From contig NZ_FNKA01000002.1 of the NCBI RefSeq assembly GCF_900101335.1, positions 682,001 to 746,000 of the forward strand: a stretch of DNA of 64,000 nt, written 5' to 3'. Below the pieces are notes generated by a model. The model did no database searches. It was not told the origin of the DNA and was given only the letters and a program-made list of their open reading frames with translations. This document shows, piece by piece, positions 1 through 7,805 of this stretch. Numbering within the stretch: position 1 is the stretch's first letter; every line of letters begins with the position of its first letter. A program made the position numbers and the translations under genes. This DNA is from Quadrisphaera sp. DSM 44207 (GTDB taxonomy: Bacteria; Actinomycetota; Actinomycetes; Actinomycetales; Quadrisphaeraceae).

Positions 1-152
1 CCGCGCAGCAGGAGCAGGCGCACCTCGTCCGGCCCGTCGCCGGGGGCGCCGGCGAGCACGAGCACGCGGGCGCCGCGGCGGTGCCAGAGGCCGTCCTCGC
101 CCCGGGTCCACTCGCGCCAGTAGGGCGCCTCCTGCGCCGGGTCCTCGCTCAC
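1..152 (-). CDS. NUDIX-family hydrolase, N-terminal fragment
   Basis: Only the first 50 or so codons are present; the gene runs off the left edge. It starts at GTG 152-150, which overlaps the stop of the next upstream gene by GTGA, so translation is probably coupled. The visible N-terminus (SEDPAQEAPYWREW, then a Leu/Val-rich strand) contains no Nudix box; that would lie outside the window. The NUDIX call rests on position: in mycobacteria and many actinobacteria a NUDIX hydrolase follows pimA in this cluster (the Rv2609c position). Moderate confidence in the family, high that a gene starts here. Confidence 0.55.
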   Translation of the reverse strand, partial: MSEDPAQEAPYWREWTRGEDGLWHRRGARVLVLAGAPGDGPDEVRLLLLR

Positions 153-745
153 GTCCCGCTCCCCCGCTCGTTCCCCGGCCCGTCCCGCCCGGGCCCGTCC
201 TGGTCCGCCGCGTCGAGGGCGGGCGGCTCGTCGTCGATCTCGAACGTGCGCGGCAGCGGCGCCCGCCCGGCCAGGCGGGCCCACCGCACCACCCGCGAGC
301 TGCGCACCGCCCGCGTCTGCGTGACGGCGTCGTTGTGGAAGCGCCGCGCCAGCACCGCGCGCGAGCACGCCGCCGACAGGTCGGCCAGCAGGCCCCGCCC
401 TCCCGGGTCGGCGCGCAGCGCCCGCACCGCCGGCGGCGACAGCGCCGCGCGCAGGGCGCGGGAGAGGTCGGACTCCGCGGCCTCGCGCTCCGCGTCGCCG
501 TCCGCGGCCACGGCCTCGGCGGCGGCGCTGGCGAGGAGCAGGGAGGTGGCGGGGTCGAGCGCCCGCGAGACCGCCAGCTGCTCGGCGGCGCCCGCCCGGC
601 GCAGCAGCTGCGCGTCGAGGGCCGCGCGGCTGGTCTCCACCCGGTGGTGGAGCCGGTCGAGGCGGGCGGCGTAGGCGGTCAGGGCCCAGGCCAGGACGGC
701 GAGCACCGCCAGGACGACGAGGGTCGCGACGGCCGTGGGGCTCAC
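149..745 (-). CDS. LemA-like membrane protein of the PIM cluster
   Basis: A 198-residue protein with one N-terminal membrane segment (about residues 4-24), followed by a helical region rich in Ala, Leu and Arg. The pattern of an N-terminal anchor, a long helix containing AALDAQLLRR, and a later ARRFHNDAV motif resembles the LemA fold, where a corresponding ARRYYNDAV motif is usual. The tail (last 30 residues) is acidic and disordered. The GTG start overlaps the pimA stop by GTGA, and its own stop overlaps the next GTG, so it is embedded in the PIM operon. Function is unknown; a membrane-associated accessory role in the envelope is only an inference. Confidence 0.7.
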   Translation of the reverse strand: MSPTAVATLVVLAVLAVLAWALTAYAARLDRLHHRVETSRAALDAQLLRRAGAAEQLAVSRALDPATSLLLASAAAEAVAADGDAEREAAESDLSRALRAALSPPAVRALRADPGGRGLLADLSAACSRAVLARRFHNDAVTQTRAVRSSRVVRWARLAGRAPLPRTFEIDDEPPALDAADQDGPGRDGPGNERGSGT

Positions 746-1965
746 GGGCCGAGCCAGCGCGAGAGCAGCCGGTGGGCCAGCGGGTCCTCGCGCACCCCGG
801 CCCGCGCCCCGGCGCGCGCGGCCGGTGCCGCCGCGCCCGCGCCCGTACCCGTGCCCGCCCCCGTGCCCGCCACCGTCTCGTAGACGGCGAGGACCTCCTC
901 GGCCACGCGCGACCAGTCGTAGCGGCGCACGGCCGCGGACGCGGCCGCGACCAGGGCGCGCCGGCGCGGGACGTCGTCGAGGAGCTCGAGCACCGCGCGG
1001 GCGAGGCCGCGGGGGTCCCCCACGGGCGCGAGCGCGCCGAGGCGCCCGCCGTCCAGGACCCGCCCGAAGGACGGCAGCGCGCTCGCGACGACCGCCGTGC
1101 CCGCGCTCATCGCCTCCAGGAGCACGATGCCGAAGCTCTCCCCGGCCGTCTGCGGGGCGACGTAGGCGTCGACGGAGGACAGCAGCGCCGCCTTGTCCGC
1201 GTCGGAGACGGGGCCGAGCAGCTCCAGGGCGTCCGCGTGCTCCCCGGCGAGCGCCCGCGCCTGCTCCGGGTCCCCCCGCCCGGCCACGAGCAGGCGCAGC
1301 CCCGGACGCGCCGCCCGCAGCGCGGGCAGGGCGGCGGCGAGGACGGCGAAGCCCTTGCGGGGCTCCTCCAGGCGGCCGAGGAAGGCGAGCGTGGGCGCCG
1401 CCGGCGTGCCCTGCCACGACGGGCGCGGGCGGGCGCGGGCGAAGGCGTCGACGTCCACGCCGTTGGGGATCACCACGGCGTCGCCGCCCAGGTGCTCGAC
1501 GAGGGTGCGCCGGGCGTCCTCGCTGACGGCGATGCGGGCGCTGACCTTCTCCAGGCTCGGCAGCACGAGGGGGGAGGCCGCCTGCAGAGCGCGCGAGCGC
1601 AGCTGGGAGGTGTGGAAGGTCGCCACGAGCGGGCCCTCGGCCGCCCACAGGGCCAGCAGGGCGGCGCTGGGGGTGATCGGCTCGTGCAGGTGCAGGACGT
1701 CGAAGCCGCCCTCGGCGAGCCACCGGCGCACCCGCAGGGCGGTGACCGGCCCGAACGTCAGGCGCGCGACCGAGCCGTTGTACGGAACGGCGACCGCGCG
1801 CCCCGCCGGGGCCACGTACGGGGGCACCGGGGTCTCCTCGTCCGCCGGCGCGAGGACGGAGACGTCGTGGCCGCGGGCGATGAGGTGCTCGGCCAGGTCG
1901 CGCACGTGCCCCTGCACGCCCCCCGGCACGTCGAAGGAGTAGGGGCAGACGACGCCGATCCTCAC
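742..1965 (-). CDS. pimA: Phosphatidylinositol alpha-mannosyltransferase PimA
   Basis: A 407-residue GT-B glycosyltransferase of family GT4. PimA transfers mannose from GDP-mannose to position 2 of phosphatidyl-myo-inositol at the inner face of the membrane, the first mannosylation in PIM synthesis. The N-terminus has the Gly-rich loop GGVQGHV (residues 15-21), and the C-terminal Rossmann half has the EX7E motif in GESFGIVLLEAMSAG (around residue 276). Length fits the family (about 380-400). It starts at GTG 1965, 7 nt downstream of the acyltransferase stop. Position between the acyltransferase and the LemA-like gene makes PimA much more likely than a generic glycosyltransferase. Confidence 0.92.
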   Translation of the reverse strand: MRIGVVCPYSFDVPGGVQGHVRDLAEHLIARGHDVSVLAPADEETPVPPYVAPAGRAVAVPYNGSVARLTFGPVTALRVRRWLAEGGFDVLHLHEPITPSAALLALWAAEGPLVATFHTSQLRSRALQAASPLVLPSLEKVSARIAVSEDARRTLVEHLGGDAVVIPNGVDVDAFARARPRPSWQGTPAAPTLAFLGRLEEPRKGFAVLAAALPALRAARPGLRLLVAGRGDPEQARALAGEHADALELLGPVSDADKAALLSSVDAYVAPQTAGESFGIVLLEAMSAGTAVVASALPSFGRVLDGGRLGALAPVGDPRGLARAVLELLDDVPRRRALVAAASAAVRRYDWSRVAEEVLAVYETVAGTGAGTGTGAGAAAPAARAGARAGVREDPLAHRLLSRWLGP

Positions 1966-1972
1966 GGCGACC

Positions 1973-2911
1973 TCACGACGCGGCCCGGCGGTCGGCGTCG
2001 AAGACCCGCTGGAGGACGTGCCAGTCCTGCGGGTGCTCCCGGATCGCCTCCGAGAGGACGTCGACGCACGCCTGCGTCATGGCCGCCACCTGCGTGGCGC
2101 GGCCGCCCTCGGCGGTGCGCTCGGGCACGGGCACGGCCGGGTGGACGACCAGGTGCAGCCCCCAGCGGGCGGGCGCGCCGCGCGGCAGCCGCTCGTAGGA
2201 GCACGTGACCGGGTGCAGCGGCGCGCCCGTGGCCAGGGCGAGGGCGGCGGGCCCGCCCGCGGCGCGCGCGGGCTCGCCGAGCAGGCGCACCGGCACGCCG
2301 GTGCCGGTGAGGTCGCGGTCGGCCAGCAGGGCGACGACGCCGCCGGAGCGCACCGCGCGCAGCAGCGCGCCGAACGTCCCGCCGCCGGTCAGGGGCAGCA
2401 CCGTGATGCCCAGGCGGCGGCGGAAGTCGACGAAGGCGTCGAACAGCTGCGCGGGCTCCAGCCGCTCGGCCACCGTGGTCACCGGCGCGACGTGCTGGGC
2501 GCCCCAGGCGCCCAGGTGGTCCCAGTTGCCCAGGTGCCCGAGGAAGGCCACCGCGCCGCGCCCCTCGGCCACCGCCCGCTGCAGCGGCTCCGCGCCCTCG
2601 GCGCGCACCGTGGCCGAGACCTGCGCCGGCGACCACGACGGCAGCCGGAACGCGTCGCACCAGTACCGCAGGTACGAGCGCATGCCGGCGCGGGACAGCG
2701 CCCGCAGCTGCACCTGGTCCGCCTCCGGGCGCGCCCGGGCGAGGTTGGCCTCCAGGCGCCGCACGCCGCGCCCGCGCCGCAGCCAGGCGGCGTCCGCGGC
2801 CAGGGCGAAGCAGCCGTGGGCCAGCCCCGCCGGCAGCAGCCGGACCCCGCGCCAGGCGGCGAGGTGCGCCGCCGCGCCCAGCCGCGCCGCGCTGCGCCGT
2901 GCCACGCTCAC
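1973..2911 (-). CDS. Phosphatidylinositol mannoside acyltransferase (PatA-type)
   Basis: A 312-residue member of the LpxL/HtrB-like lysophospholipid acyltransferases. In mycobacteria the corresponding enzyme acylates the mannose added by PimA, at the cytosolic membrane face. The HX4D catalytic motif is visible as HLGNWD near residue 124, and a downstream block with LADRDLTGTGVPV fits the acceptor-binding part of the family. The GTG start at 2911 overlaps the pgsA1 stop by GTGA. An upstream ORF extension in the same frame is a shadow of pgsA1. The context pgsA1-acyltransferase-pimA is the classic PIM operon. Confidence 0.9.
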   Translation of the reverse strand: MSVARRSAARLGAAAHLAAWRGVRLLPAGLAHGCFALAADAAWLRRGRGVRRLEANLARARPEADQVQLRALSRAGMRSYLRYWCDAFRLPSWSPAQVSATVRAEGAEPLQRAVAEGRGAVAFLGHLGNWDHLGAWGAQHVAPVTTVAERLEPAQLFDAFVDFRRRLGITVLPLTGGGTFGALLRAVRSGGVVALLADRDLTGTGVPVRLLGEPARAAGGPAALALATGAPLHPVTCSYERLPRGAPARWGLHLVVHPAVPVPERTAEGGRATQVAAMTQACVDVLSEAIREHPQDWHVLQRVFDADRRAAS

Positions 2912-3525
2912 CCGCTCGCGCCGGCCAGCACCTGCCGGCGCACCAGGAGCACCCGCTGCGCGACCGTGACGAGGCTGGCGACCGCCAGCAGCGCCAGGAC
3001 CGCCGTCAGCACCGCGCGCGGCACGCCGAGGCCGACGCAGGCGGTGGCGACCAGCACCGCCACGAGCCGGTCGGCGCGCTCGGCGATGCCCACGTCGGCG
3101 CGCACCCCGACGCCCTCGGCGCGCGCCCGGGCGTAGGGGACGATCGCGCCCAGGGCCAGGCAGGCGAGCGCGAGGACGGCGGTGGGCCGGTGCTGGCCGC
3201 CGCCGGTGAACCACAGCACCAGGCCGCCGAAGACGGCCGCGTCCCCGAAGCGGTCGAGGGTGGAGTCGAGGAAGGCGCCCCACGCGCTGGAGCGCCCCGC
3301 CGTGCGCGCCATGATGCCGTCGACGGCGTCGGAGAACACGAACGCCGTGATGACGAGGGTGCCCGCCAGCAGGTGGCCGGCCGGGTAGAGCAGCAGCGCC
3401 CCGGCGACGACGCCGAGGGTCCCCACGAGGGTCACGGCGTCCGGGCTGACGCCCAGGCGCAGCAGGACGGCGGCGACCGGGCTGAGCAGACGGGTCAGCG
3501 GCGCGCGCGCGAAGCGGTTGAGCAT
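2908..3525 (-). CDS. pgsA1: CDP-alcohol phosphatidyltransferase, phosphatidylinositol phosphate synthase
   Basis: A 205-residue polytopic membrane protein with the CDP-alcohol phosphatidyltransferase signature D66-x2-D69-G-x2-A-R, then G83-x3-D87-x3-D91. In actinobacteria the enzyme at this locus joins CDP-diacylglycerol and inositol-1-phosphate to give phosphatidylinositol phosphate, the precursor of the PIMs made by its neighbours. Five or six hydrophobic helices are apparent. It starts at ATG 3525; a TAGGCT hexamer lies about 10 nt before the ATG on the minus strand, a candidate -10 for a very short leader. It is probably the first gene of the pgsA1-acyltransferase-pimA-LemA-NUDIX operon. 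Confidence 0.9.
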   Translation of the reverse strand: MLNRFARAPLTRLLSPVAAVLLRLGVSPDAVTLVGTLGVVAGALLLYPAGHLLAGTLVITAFVFSDAVDGIMARTAGRSSAWGAFLDSTLDRFGDAAVFGGLVLWFTGGGQHRPTAVLALACLALGAIVPYARARAEGVGVRADVGIAERADRLVAVLVATACVGLGVPRAVLTAVLALLAVASLVTVAQRVLLVRRQVLAGASG

Positions 3526-3567
3526 GGCGCGCGGCAGCCTATCCGTGCGGCCGGTGCGGCCCCGTCC

Positions 3568-3969
3568 TCACGGCCCGCCCGCGCCGCGCGCGGGTCCTCC
3601 GCCGCGGTCGGGGCCGCCGCTGCGCAGGAGCGCCGAGACCCGCTGCCGGGTGACGCCGAACAGGGCGGCGATCCGGTCCATCGTCAGGCCCTCCGCGTGC
3701 AGGGCCCGGGCCTCCTCCCGCCGCCACCGGCTGCCCGTCTCCGACAGGCGCGCGGTGATCGAGGTCAGCAGCTCCACGATGAGGGGCCGGCCCTCGGCCG
3801 GGACGATCTGCGCGTACGAGCGGCCGGCCTCGCGCTCGGCCCGCAGGTGCCCGGCGCGCACGAGGATCTCCTCGGCGTCGGCGATGCTGGCGCGCACCGC
3901 CCGGCACAGCGCGTCCAGGCTCTCGAGCGCGACGTCGCGCTCCCCGTCCTGCGCCTGCTGCTCCGCCAC
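3568..3969 (-). CDS. Small helix-turn-helix protein
   Basis: A 133-residue protein whose C-terminal third (residues 94-116, LTMDRIAALFGVTRQRVSAL) reads as a helix-turn-helix, with the look of sigma region 4 or of a Trp-repressor-like HTH. The N-terminal part is a helical region with no recognisable domain. I chose GTG 3967-3969 because AGGAGG lies 6-7 nt upstream, although the frame is open further. The last 17 residues are Gly/Pro/Arg-rich. It stands alone, 42 nt downstream of and convergent in orientation with nothing; the gene before it on the minus strand is the VOC gene beyond a plus-strand block. Role: probable DNA-binding regulator, target unknown. Confidence 0.7.
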   Translation of the reverse strand: MAEQQAQDGERDVALESLDALCRAVRASIADAEEILVRAGHLRAEREAGRSYAQIVPAEGRPLIVELLTSITARLSETGSRWRREEARALHAEGLTMDRIAALFGVTRQRVSALLRSGGPDRGGGPARGAGGP

Positions 3970-4091
3970 CGCGCCTCCTGCGCTCCCTGGCCCGCTGCGG
4001 GCCGTCCGCGGGCCGTCCGCGAGGAGGAGAGCCAAGCACGACAACGGCCGTTGCGGCGACAGCGGTTGCCCCGTGGGGAACGCCCGCCCCG

Positions 4092-4157
4092 GGGCCCGCA
4101 CAGGGCCCGCACGGAGCCCGCACGGGGCCCGCGCAGGGCCCGCGCAGGGCCCGCGCA
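4092..4157. repeat. 11-bp tandem repeat, six copies
   Basis: Six back-to-back copies of an 11-bp unit close to GGGCCCGCRCA fill the gap between the HTH gene and the FkbM gene. The last three copies are identical. The period is near one helical turn. No gene is visible in the 3970-4198 gap apart from this and the promoter hexamer next to 4199. Confidence 0.85.
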
Positions 4158-4186
4158 GAGCCTGGGGCGGGCAGGGGCGCCGCCGC

Positions 4187-4192
4187 TATCCT
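4187..4192 (+). promoter_or_regulatory. Candidate -10 hexamer of a leaderless promoter
   Basis: TATCCT sits exactly 6 nt before the GTG at 4199, so the transcript would begin at the start codon. No Shine-Dalgarno is present. The same geometry recurs at many genes in this window (see the leaderless finding). No convincing -35 can be named in the GC-rich repeat upstream. Confidence 0.55.
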
Positions 4193-4198
4193 CGCGCG

Positions 4199-5248
4199 GT
4201 GACCCTCCAGGGCAGCGCGACCGAGGCCGGTGCCGACTTCCGCAGCAGCACCCGCAGCCGCCGCCAGACCTGGTTCGGCGCCAAGCGCTTCGTCAAGGCG
4301 GCCGTCAGCGTCCCCGGCGTCAACCGGGTGGTGCGCCGCGCCGTCCCGCTGGTGCGGCCCGGAGCGAGGCCCGAGCGCCTGCCCGTGCCCCTGACCGTGC
4401 GCCGGGTGACGGCGCGCATGGCCGGCGTCGAGTTCGTCATGCTCGGCCCCTCCCGCGACGTCGTCGCCAAGGAGCTGCACTGGGGCGGGGGCCGGCGCCC
4501 GGGGGCGGCGGACCAGCTGGCCCTCGACGTCTTCGCCGCCCTGGCGCGCGACGCCGACACCGTCCTGGACGTCGGCGCCTACACGGGCGTGTTCTCGCTG
4601 CTCGGCGCGCGCGTGGCACCGGCCGCCGACGTGCACGCCTTCGAGGTCGTGCCCGGCAACGCCGCGGCGGCGCAGGCCAACGTCGTCGCCAACGACCTGC
4701 TGCGCAGCATCACCGTGCACGTGGCCGCCGTCGGCGCGGTCGGCGCGGACGGCGGCGCGGTGGTCGTGCCCACCGGCCGCGGCGGCTCGGCGCTGCCGGA
4801 CTACTGGTCGACCGCGATGCACTTCGAGCGCGGCGTGCACGTGCCCGTGCGCTCGCTGGACTCCCTCCTGCCGCAGCTGGACCCGCAGGGGCGGGGGCGG
4901 CGCGCGGTGGTCAAGGTGGACGTCGAGGGCGCCGAGGACGCCGTCCTGCTGGGCGGGCGCGAGCTGCTGCGCCGCTGGCGCCCCGACGTCCTGTGCGAGC
5001 TGCTGCCCGCGCAGGCCAAGGTGCCCGCCGTCCTGCAGGCCCTCGACGGCCTGGGGTACCGGTGGTTCCTCGTGCAGGACGCCGAGCTCGTCGAGCACCC
5101 CGTCCCCCGCGGCGACGAGCGGTTCCGCGACTGGCTGCTCACCCCGCGCACCGACGAGCAGCTGCGCGCGGCGGGCGTGCCGGCGCGGGCGCTGCCCGCC
5201 CGTCCGTCGTCGCCCGCGGCGGCGCCCGCGGAGCCGCCGCGTCCGTGA
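4199..5248 (+). CDS. FkbM-family SAM-dependent methyltransferase
   Basis: A 349-residue protein with a class I methyltransferase core of the FkbM type. The SAM-binding motif I is VLDVGAYTG (residues 122-130), followed by the acidic strand HAFEVVPGN and the conserved FkbM block VVKVDVEGAED near residue 240. FkbM proteins usually methylate oxygen atoms of sugars or polyketides; the substrate here is unknown. The N-terminal 100 residues are basic and the last 25 are Pro/Ala-rich. The GTG start is supported by a TATCCT hexamer 6 nt upstream (leaderless pattern). It is followed after 10 nt by the HTTM pair, suggesting one unit. Glycolipid modification would suit the PIM neighbourhood but is inference. 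Confidence 0.85.
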   Translation: MTLQGSATEAGADFRSSTRSRRQTWFGAKRFVKAAVSVPGVNRVVRRAVPLVRPGARPERLPVPLTVRRVTARMAGVEFVMLGPSRDVVAKELHWGGGRRPGAADQLALDVFAALARDADTVLDVGAYTGVFSLLGARVAPAADVHAFEVVPGNAAAAQANVVANDLLRSITVHVAAVGAVGADGGAVVVPTGRGGSALPDYWSTAMHFERGVHVPVRSLDSLLPQLDPQGRGRRAVVKVDVEGAEDAVLLGGRELLRRWRPDVLCELLPAQAKVPAVLQALDGLGYRWFLVQDAELVEHPVPRGDERFRDWLLTPRTDEQLRAAGVPARALPARPSSPAAAPAEPPRP

Positions 5249-5258
5249 CACTGGTGCC

Positions 5259-5834
5259 GTGGTGACCACCGGCGGGGCTGCCCGCCTCCTGCGGCCCCCG
5301 CCGGACCGGGCGCCCGCCGCGCCCGTGCGCCTGACCCGCGCGGGGCGGGCCCGGCGCCTGGTGGTCCTCGCCGTCCTCGGGGCCGGCTGCCTCGCCGGCA
5401 GCCTGGTCGGGGACGACCACTGGTGGCCGCTCGGCCCGTGGCGGATGTACTCCACCTCCAGCGCGCCCACCGGCGAGGTGCGGGTGTTCGCGCTGCAGGC
5501 GACCACGGCGCCCGCCCCCGCCGCGGCGGCGTCCGCCGGCGGGGACGTCGCGTGGCGCGACACGTCCCTGGGGCTGGCGAACGCGGGCCTGAACCGCGCC
5601 GAGCTGGAGGGCCGCGCGGAGCTGGTGACCTCCGACCCCGCCGTCCTCGGCACGCTCGCGCAGGCCCACGCGCGCCTGCACCCGGACGACGCGCCGTGGA
5701 CGGGCGTGCGGCTGCTGCGCCGCGCCACGGTGCTCCAGGACCGCCGCCCGACGGGCGAGGTGCGCGAGGAGGTCCTCGCGGAGTGGACCGCCGACGGCGG
5801 CGGGCGCCTGGTCGCGCAGGAGGAAGCCCCGTGA
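5259..5834 (+). CDS. Membrane-anchored partner of the HTTM protein
   Basis: A 191-residue protein with a basic N-terminus, one membrane segment (about residues 33-50) and an outside domain that begins with the striking aromatic block WWPLGPWRMYS (residues 55-65). I know no named family for it; proteins encoded beside bacterial HTTM genes can carry similar aromatic Pro/Met/Tyr blocks after the anchor, and SdpA beside SdpB in Bacillus is a loose analogy of architecture. GTG 5259 is preceded by GACACT at 6 nt; GTG 5262 is also possible. Its stop overlaps the GTG of the HTTM gene (GTGA), so the two proteins are probably made together in equal amounts. Confidence 0.7.
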   Translation: MVTTGGAARLLRPPPDRAPAAPVRLTRAGRARRLVVLAVLGAGCLAGSLVGDDHWWPLGPWRMYSTSSAPTGEVRVFALQATTAPAPAAAASAGGDVAWRDTSLGLANAGLNRAELEGRAELVTSDPAVLGTLAQAHARLHPDDAPWTGVRLLRRATVLQDRRPTGEVREEVLAEWTADGGGRLVAQEEAP

Positions 5835-6754
5835 GCGCCCGGGCGCCGGCGCCCGCGGCGGACCCCGCGGCCGCGGGGCGCGGCGGGCTCGCGGGCCGAC
5901 TGTCGCGGTGGCTGTTCGAGGAGGCCCCGCTGGCGCGCGTGGCCCTGCTTCGGCTGGTGGTCTACGCCTTCGTCGTCGTCGACGTCCTGCACCTGCACGC
6001 CGACGGGCGCCACCACGGCGCCGCGGACCCGGTCTGGTACACCCCCCTGGTCGTCGGGGAGGTGCTGCACCTGCCGGCGGCGACGGTGCTGCTCGCCGAG
6101 GGCCTGCGCTGGGGCAGCGCGCTGCTCGCGCTCGCGGCGATGAGCGGGCGCGCCCCGCGGCTGCTCGGGTGGGCGACGGCCGTGTGCTGGTCGTGGTTCC
6201 AGTACGTCTCCTTCTCCTACGGCAAGGTCGACCACGACCGCGCCGACTTCCTCGTCGCGCTGTTCCTCCTGCCGACCGCGGGCCTGGCGCACCTGTCCGA
6301 CGCCCGGCGCAGCCAGGCCGCCGGCTTCGCGCTGCGCGCGGTGCAGCTGATGGCGATCGCGACGTACTTCCTCTCCGCCGTCGCCAAGGTGCGCTTCGGC
6401 GGCTGGGAGTGGGTCAACAGCGCGACCATCGCCCGCGCGGTGGTGCGCCGGGGCGCCGAGTGGGTGCAGTGGACCCTCGAGGTGCCGTGGACGCTGCACG
6501 CCCTGCAGTGGGTGCTGTTCACGGCCGAGCTGACGGCGCCGGTGATCTTCCTGCTCTCCGAGCGGTGGCGCCGCCGCGCCGTGGGCGCGTGGTTCGCCTT
6601 CCACGCCGCCACCTACGCCGGCATCGGCATCGCCTTCTGGCCCCACCTGGTGATGATGCTGGCGTTCCTGCCGCTGGAGCAGTACCGCGACCGCCTCCTC
6701 GAGCGCTGGCGCCGCCGGCGCGGGCGCTCGCGCGCCCCGGCGGCGCCCGGCTGA
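5831..6754 (+). CDS. HTTM-domain (vitamin K-dependent gamma-carboxylase-like) membrane protein
   Basis: A 307-residue polytopic protein with the HTTM (horizontally transferred transmembrane) pattern: a first helix after LARVALLRLVVY, a helix pair around SYGKVDHDRADF, and the YFLSAVAKVRFGGWEW segment (K186). That segment matches the region of the eukaryotic gamma-glutamyl carboxylase where the catalytic lysine lies. Bacterial HTTM proteins include SdpB, needed to mature a peptide toxin, but most are uncharacterised. Translation is coupled to the anchored partner upstream by GTGA overlap. The arginine-rich C-terminus should face the cytoplasm. The assignment to HTTM is good; activity is unknown. 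Confidence 0.8.
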   Translation: MSARAPAPAADPAAAGRGGLAGRLSRWLFEEAPLARVALLRLVVYAFVVVDVLHLHADGRHHGAADPVWYTPLVVGEVLHLPAATVLLAEGLRWGSALLALAAMSGRAPRLLGWATAVCWSWFQYVSFSYGKVDHDRADFLVALFLLPTAGLAHLSDARRSQAAGFALRAVQLMAIATYFLSAVAKVRFGGWEWVNSATIARAVVRRGAEWVQWTLEVPWTLHALQWVLFTAELTAPVIFLLSERWRRRAVGAWFAFHAATYAGIGIAFWPHLVMMLAFLPLEQYRDRLLERWRRRRGRSRAPAAPG

Positions 6755-6790
6755 GCCCGCCCCGCCCGGGACGGCGCCCCGCCGGGCCGG

Positions 6791-6845
6791 TCAGGGCCGG
6801 TCAGGGCCGATCGGGGCCGGTCAGGGCCGGTCAGGGCCGGTCAGG
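6791..6845. repeat. 10-bp tandem repeat, 5.5 copies
   Basis: Five full copies and a half copy of TCAGGGCCGG run in perfect register between the convergent HTTM and VOC genes. The last copy supplies the stop codon of the VOC gene (TCA read as TGA on the minus strand). One copy carries TCGGGG instead of TCAGGG. Confidence 0.9.
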
Positions 6846-7254
6846 CGCTGCGGGTGCCGAGGCAGAACTCGTTGCCCTTAGGATCGGCCATCACGGCCCA
6901 GCGGCTGCCGTGCTCGTCGTGCTCCCCCAGGTGGCGCGCCCCCAGCCCGACGAGGCGGCGCACCTCCTGCTCGACCTCGTCCCAGCTGCCCAGGTGCAGG
7001 TCCAGGTGCAGCCGGTTCTTCGCCGTCTTCGGCTCCGGCACGCGCTGGGCGAGCAGCCGGGGCCCCGCGCCGGCCGGGTCGACGGCCGCGGCGAAGAGGC
7101 GGCCGCTGCTGGCGGGGTCGATCCCCGCCGCCTCCAGCTCCGCCCGCGCGGCCTCCGGCAGCGGCTCGGGCTCGTAGCCGAGGGCCGCGCACCAGAAGGC
7201 GACCAGCCGTTGAGGGTCCTGCGCGTCGAAGGACAGCTGCACGCTGCGGGCCAC
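6841..7254 (-). CDS. VOC-family (glyoxalase-like) protein
   Basis: A 137-residue single-domain protein of the vicinal oxygen chelate superfamily. It opens with the typical VQLSFDAQDPQRLVAFWCAALGY and has the metal-region strand NRLHLDLHLG and the closing block WAVMADPKGNEFCLG. Such proteins bind a divalent metal and include dioxygenases, glyoxalases and antibiotic-resistance proteins; this subgroup (DUF-like VOC with DPEGNEFC ending) is mostly uncharacterised. GTG start at 7254 with AGGAGG a few nt upstream. Its stop lies inside a 10-bp tandem repeat. Confidence 0.85.
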   Translation of the reverse strand: MARSVQLSFDAQDPQRLVAFWCAALGYEPEPLPEAARAELEAAGIDPASSGRLFAAAVDPAGAGPRLLAQRVPEPKTAKNRLHLDLHLGSWDEVEQEVRRLVGLGARHLGEHDEHGSRWAVMADPKGNEFCLGTRSA

Positions 7255-7338
7255 GTCGCCTCCTGGGCTGCTCGCCGACCGGTCCGCGCGCCGGGCGGGG
7301 CCCTGGTGCCGGCCCGGGCGCGGGAGGAGGATCGTGCC

Positions 7339-7722
7339 ATGGCCGGCGCTCCCGCCCGCCGGCGCTCGCGCCGCCGGGCGCTGCCCCTGGCGTGGCTGCT
7401 GGCGGCCACGGCCCTGGGGGTGCTCGGGTGGCTGCTCTCCGCCGTCTCCGACCGGCCGCAGGAGCGTTCGGCGGGCGCCGTGCTGCTGGGGGCCGCGCTC
7501 GTCGCCGTCCTCGTGGCCGGCGCTCCTCCCGCGGCACCGCGGGCGCGGGCGACGTCGCTCGGCGCCAGCGCGCTGGTGCTGCTCGCCGGGGCCGCAGCCG
7601 CCGTCGCGGTGCTGGCCGGCCCCGCCGGCGCGGGCGACGTGGCGCTGGTGCTCGGCGTGCCCGCGGCCTGCGCCCTCGCCACCGCCTGGCTGGCCCTGCG
7701 CGAGCGGCCCCCGGGCCGCTGA
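7339..7722 (+). CDS. Small four-helix membrane protein
   Basis: A 127-residue protein with an arginine-rich start and four hydrophobic stretches (about residues 15-33, 42-60, 70-92 and 97-118), ending in an Arg/Pro tail. I recognise no family. ATG 7339 is chosen because GGAGGAGG lies about 9 nt upstream. It is divergent from the VOC gene and convergent with the HIT gene, so it is probably transcribed alone. Described only as a conserved-looking membrane protein. Confidence 0.65.
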   Translation: MAGAPARRRSRRRALPLAWLLAATALGVLGWLLSAVSDRPQERSAGAVLLGAALVAVLVAGAPPAAPRARATSLGASALVLLAGAAAAVAVLAGPAGAGDVALVLGVPAACALATAWLALRERPPGR

Positions 7723-7775
7723 GGCCCGCCCGGAGCTCAGCGGGGGTGCAGCCCGGCAGCCGGCCGGGGCGTCGG

Positions 7776-7805
7776 CCGGGGCTCAGCCGGGGCTCAGCCG
7801 GGGCT
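7776..7805. repeat. 11-bp tandem repeat at the HIT gene end
   Basis: Two full copies and most of a third of CCGGGGCTCAG sit between the convergent membrane-protein and HIT genes. One copy provides the HIT stop codon at 7794-7796. Confidence 0.75.

Noticed and set aside
3539-6646. A 1035-codon minus-strand open frame
   Set aside because: It lies opposite FkbM, the HTTM pair and intergenic repeats, has no domain and an Arg/Gly/Ala-rich composition typical of shadow frames in very high-GC DNA.
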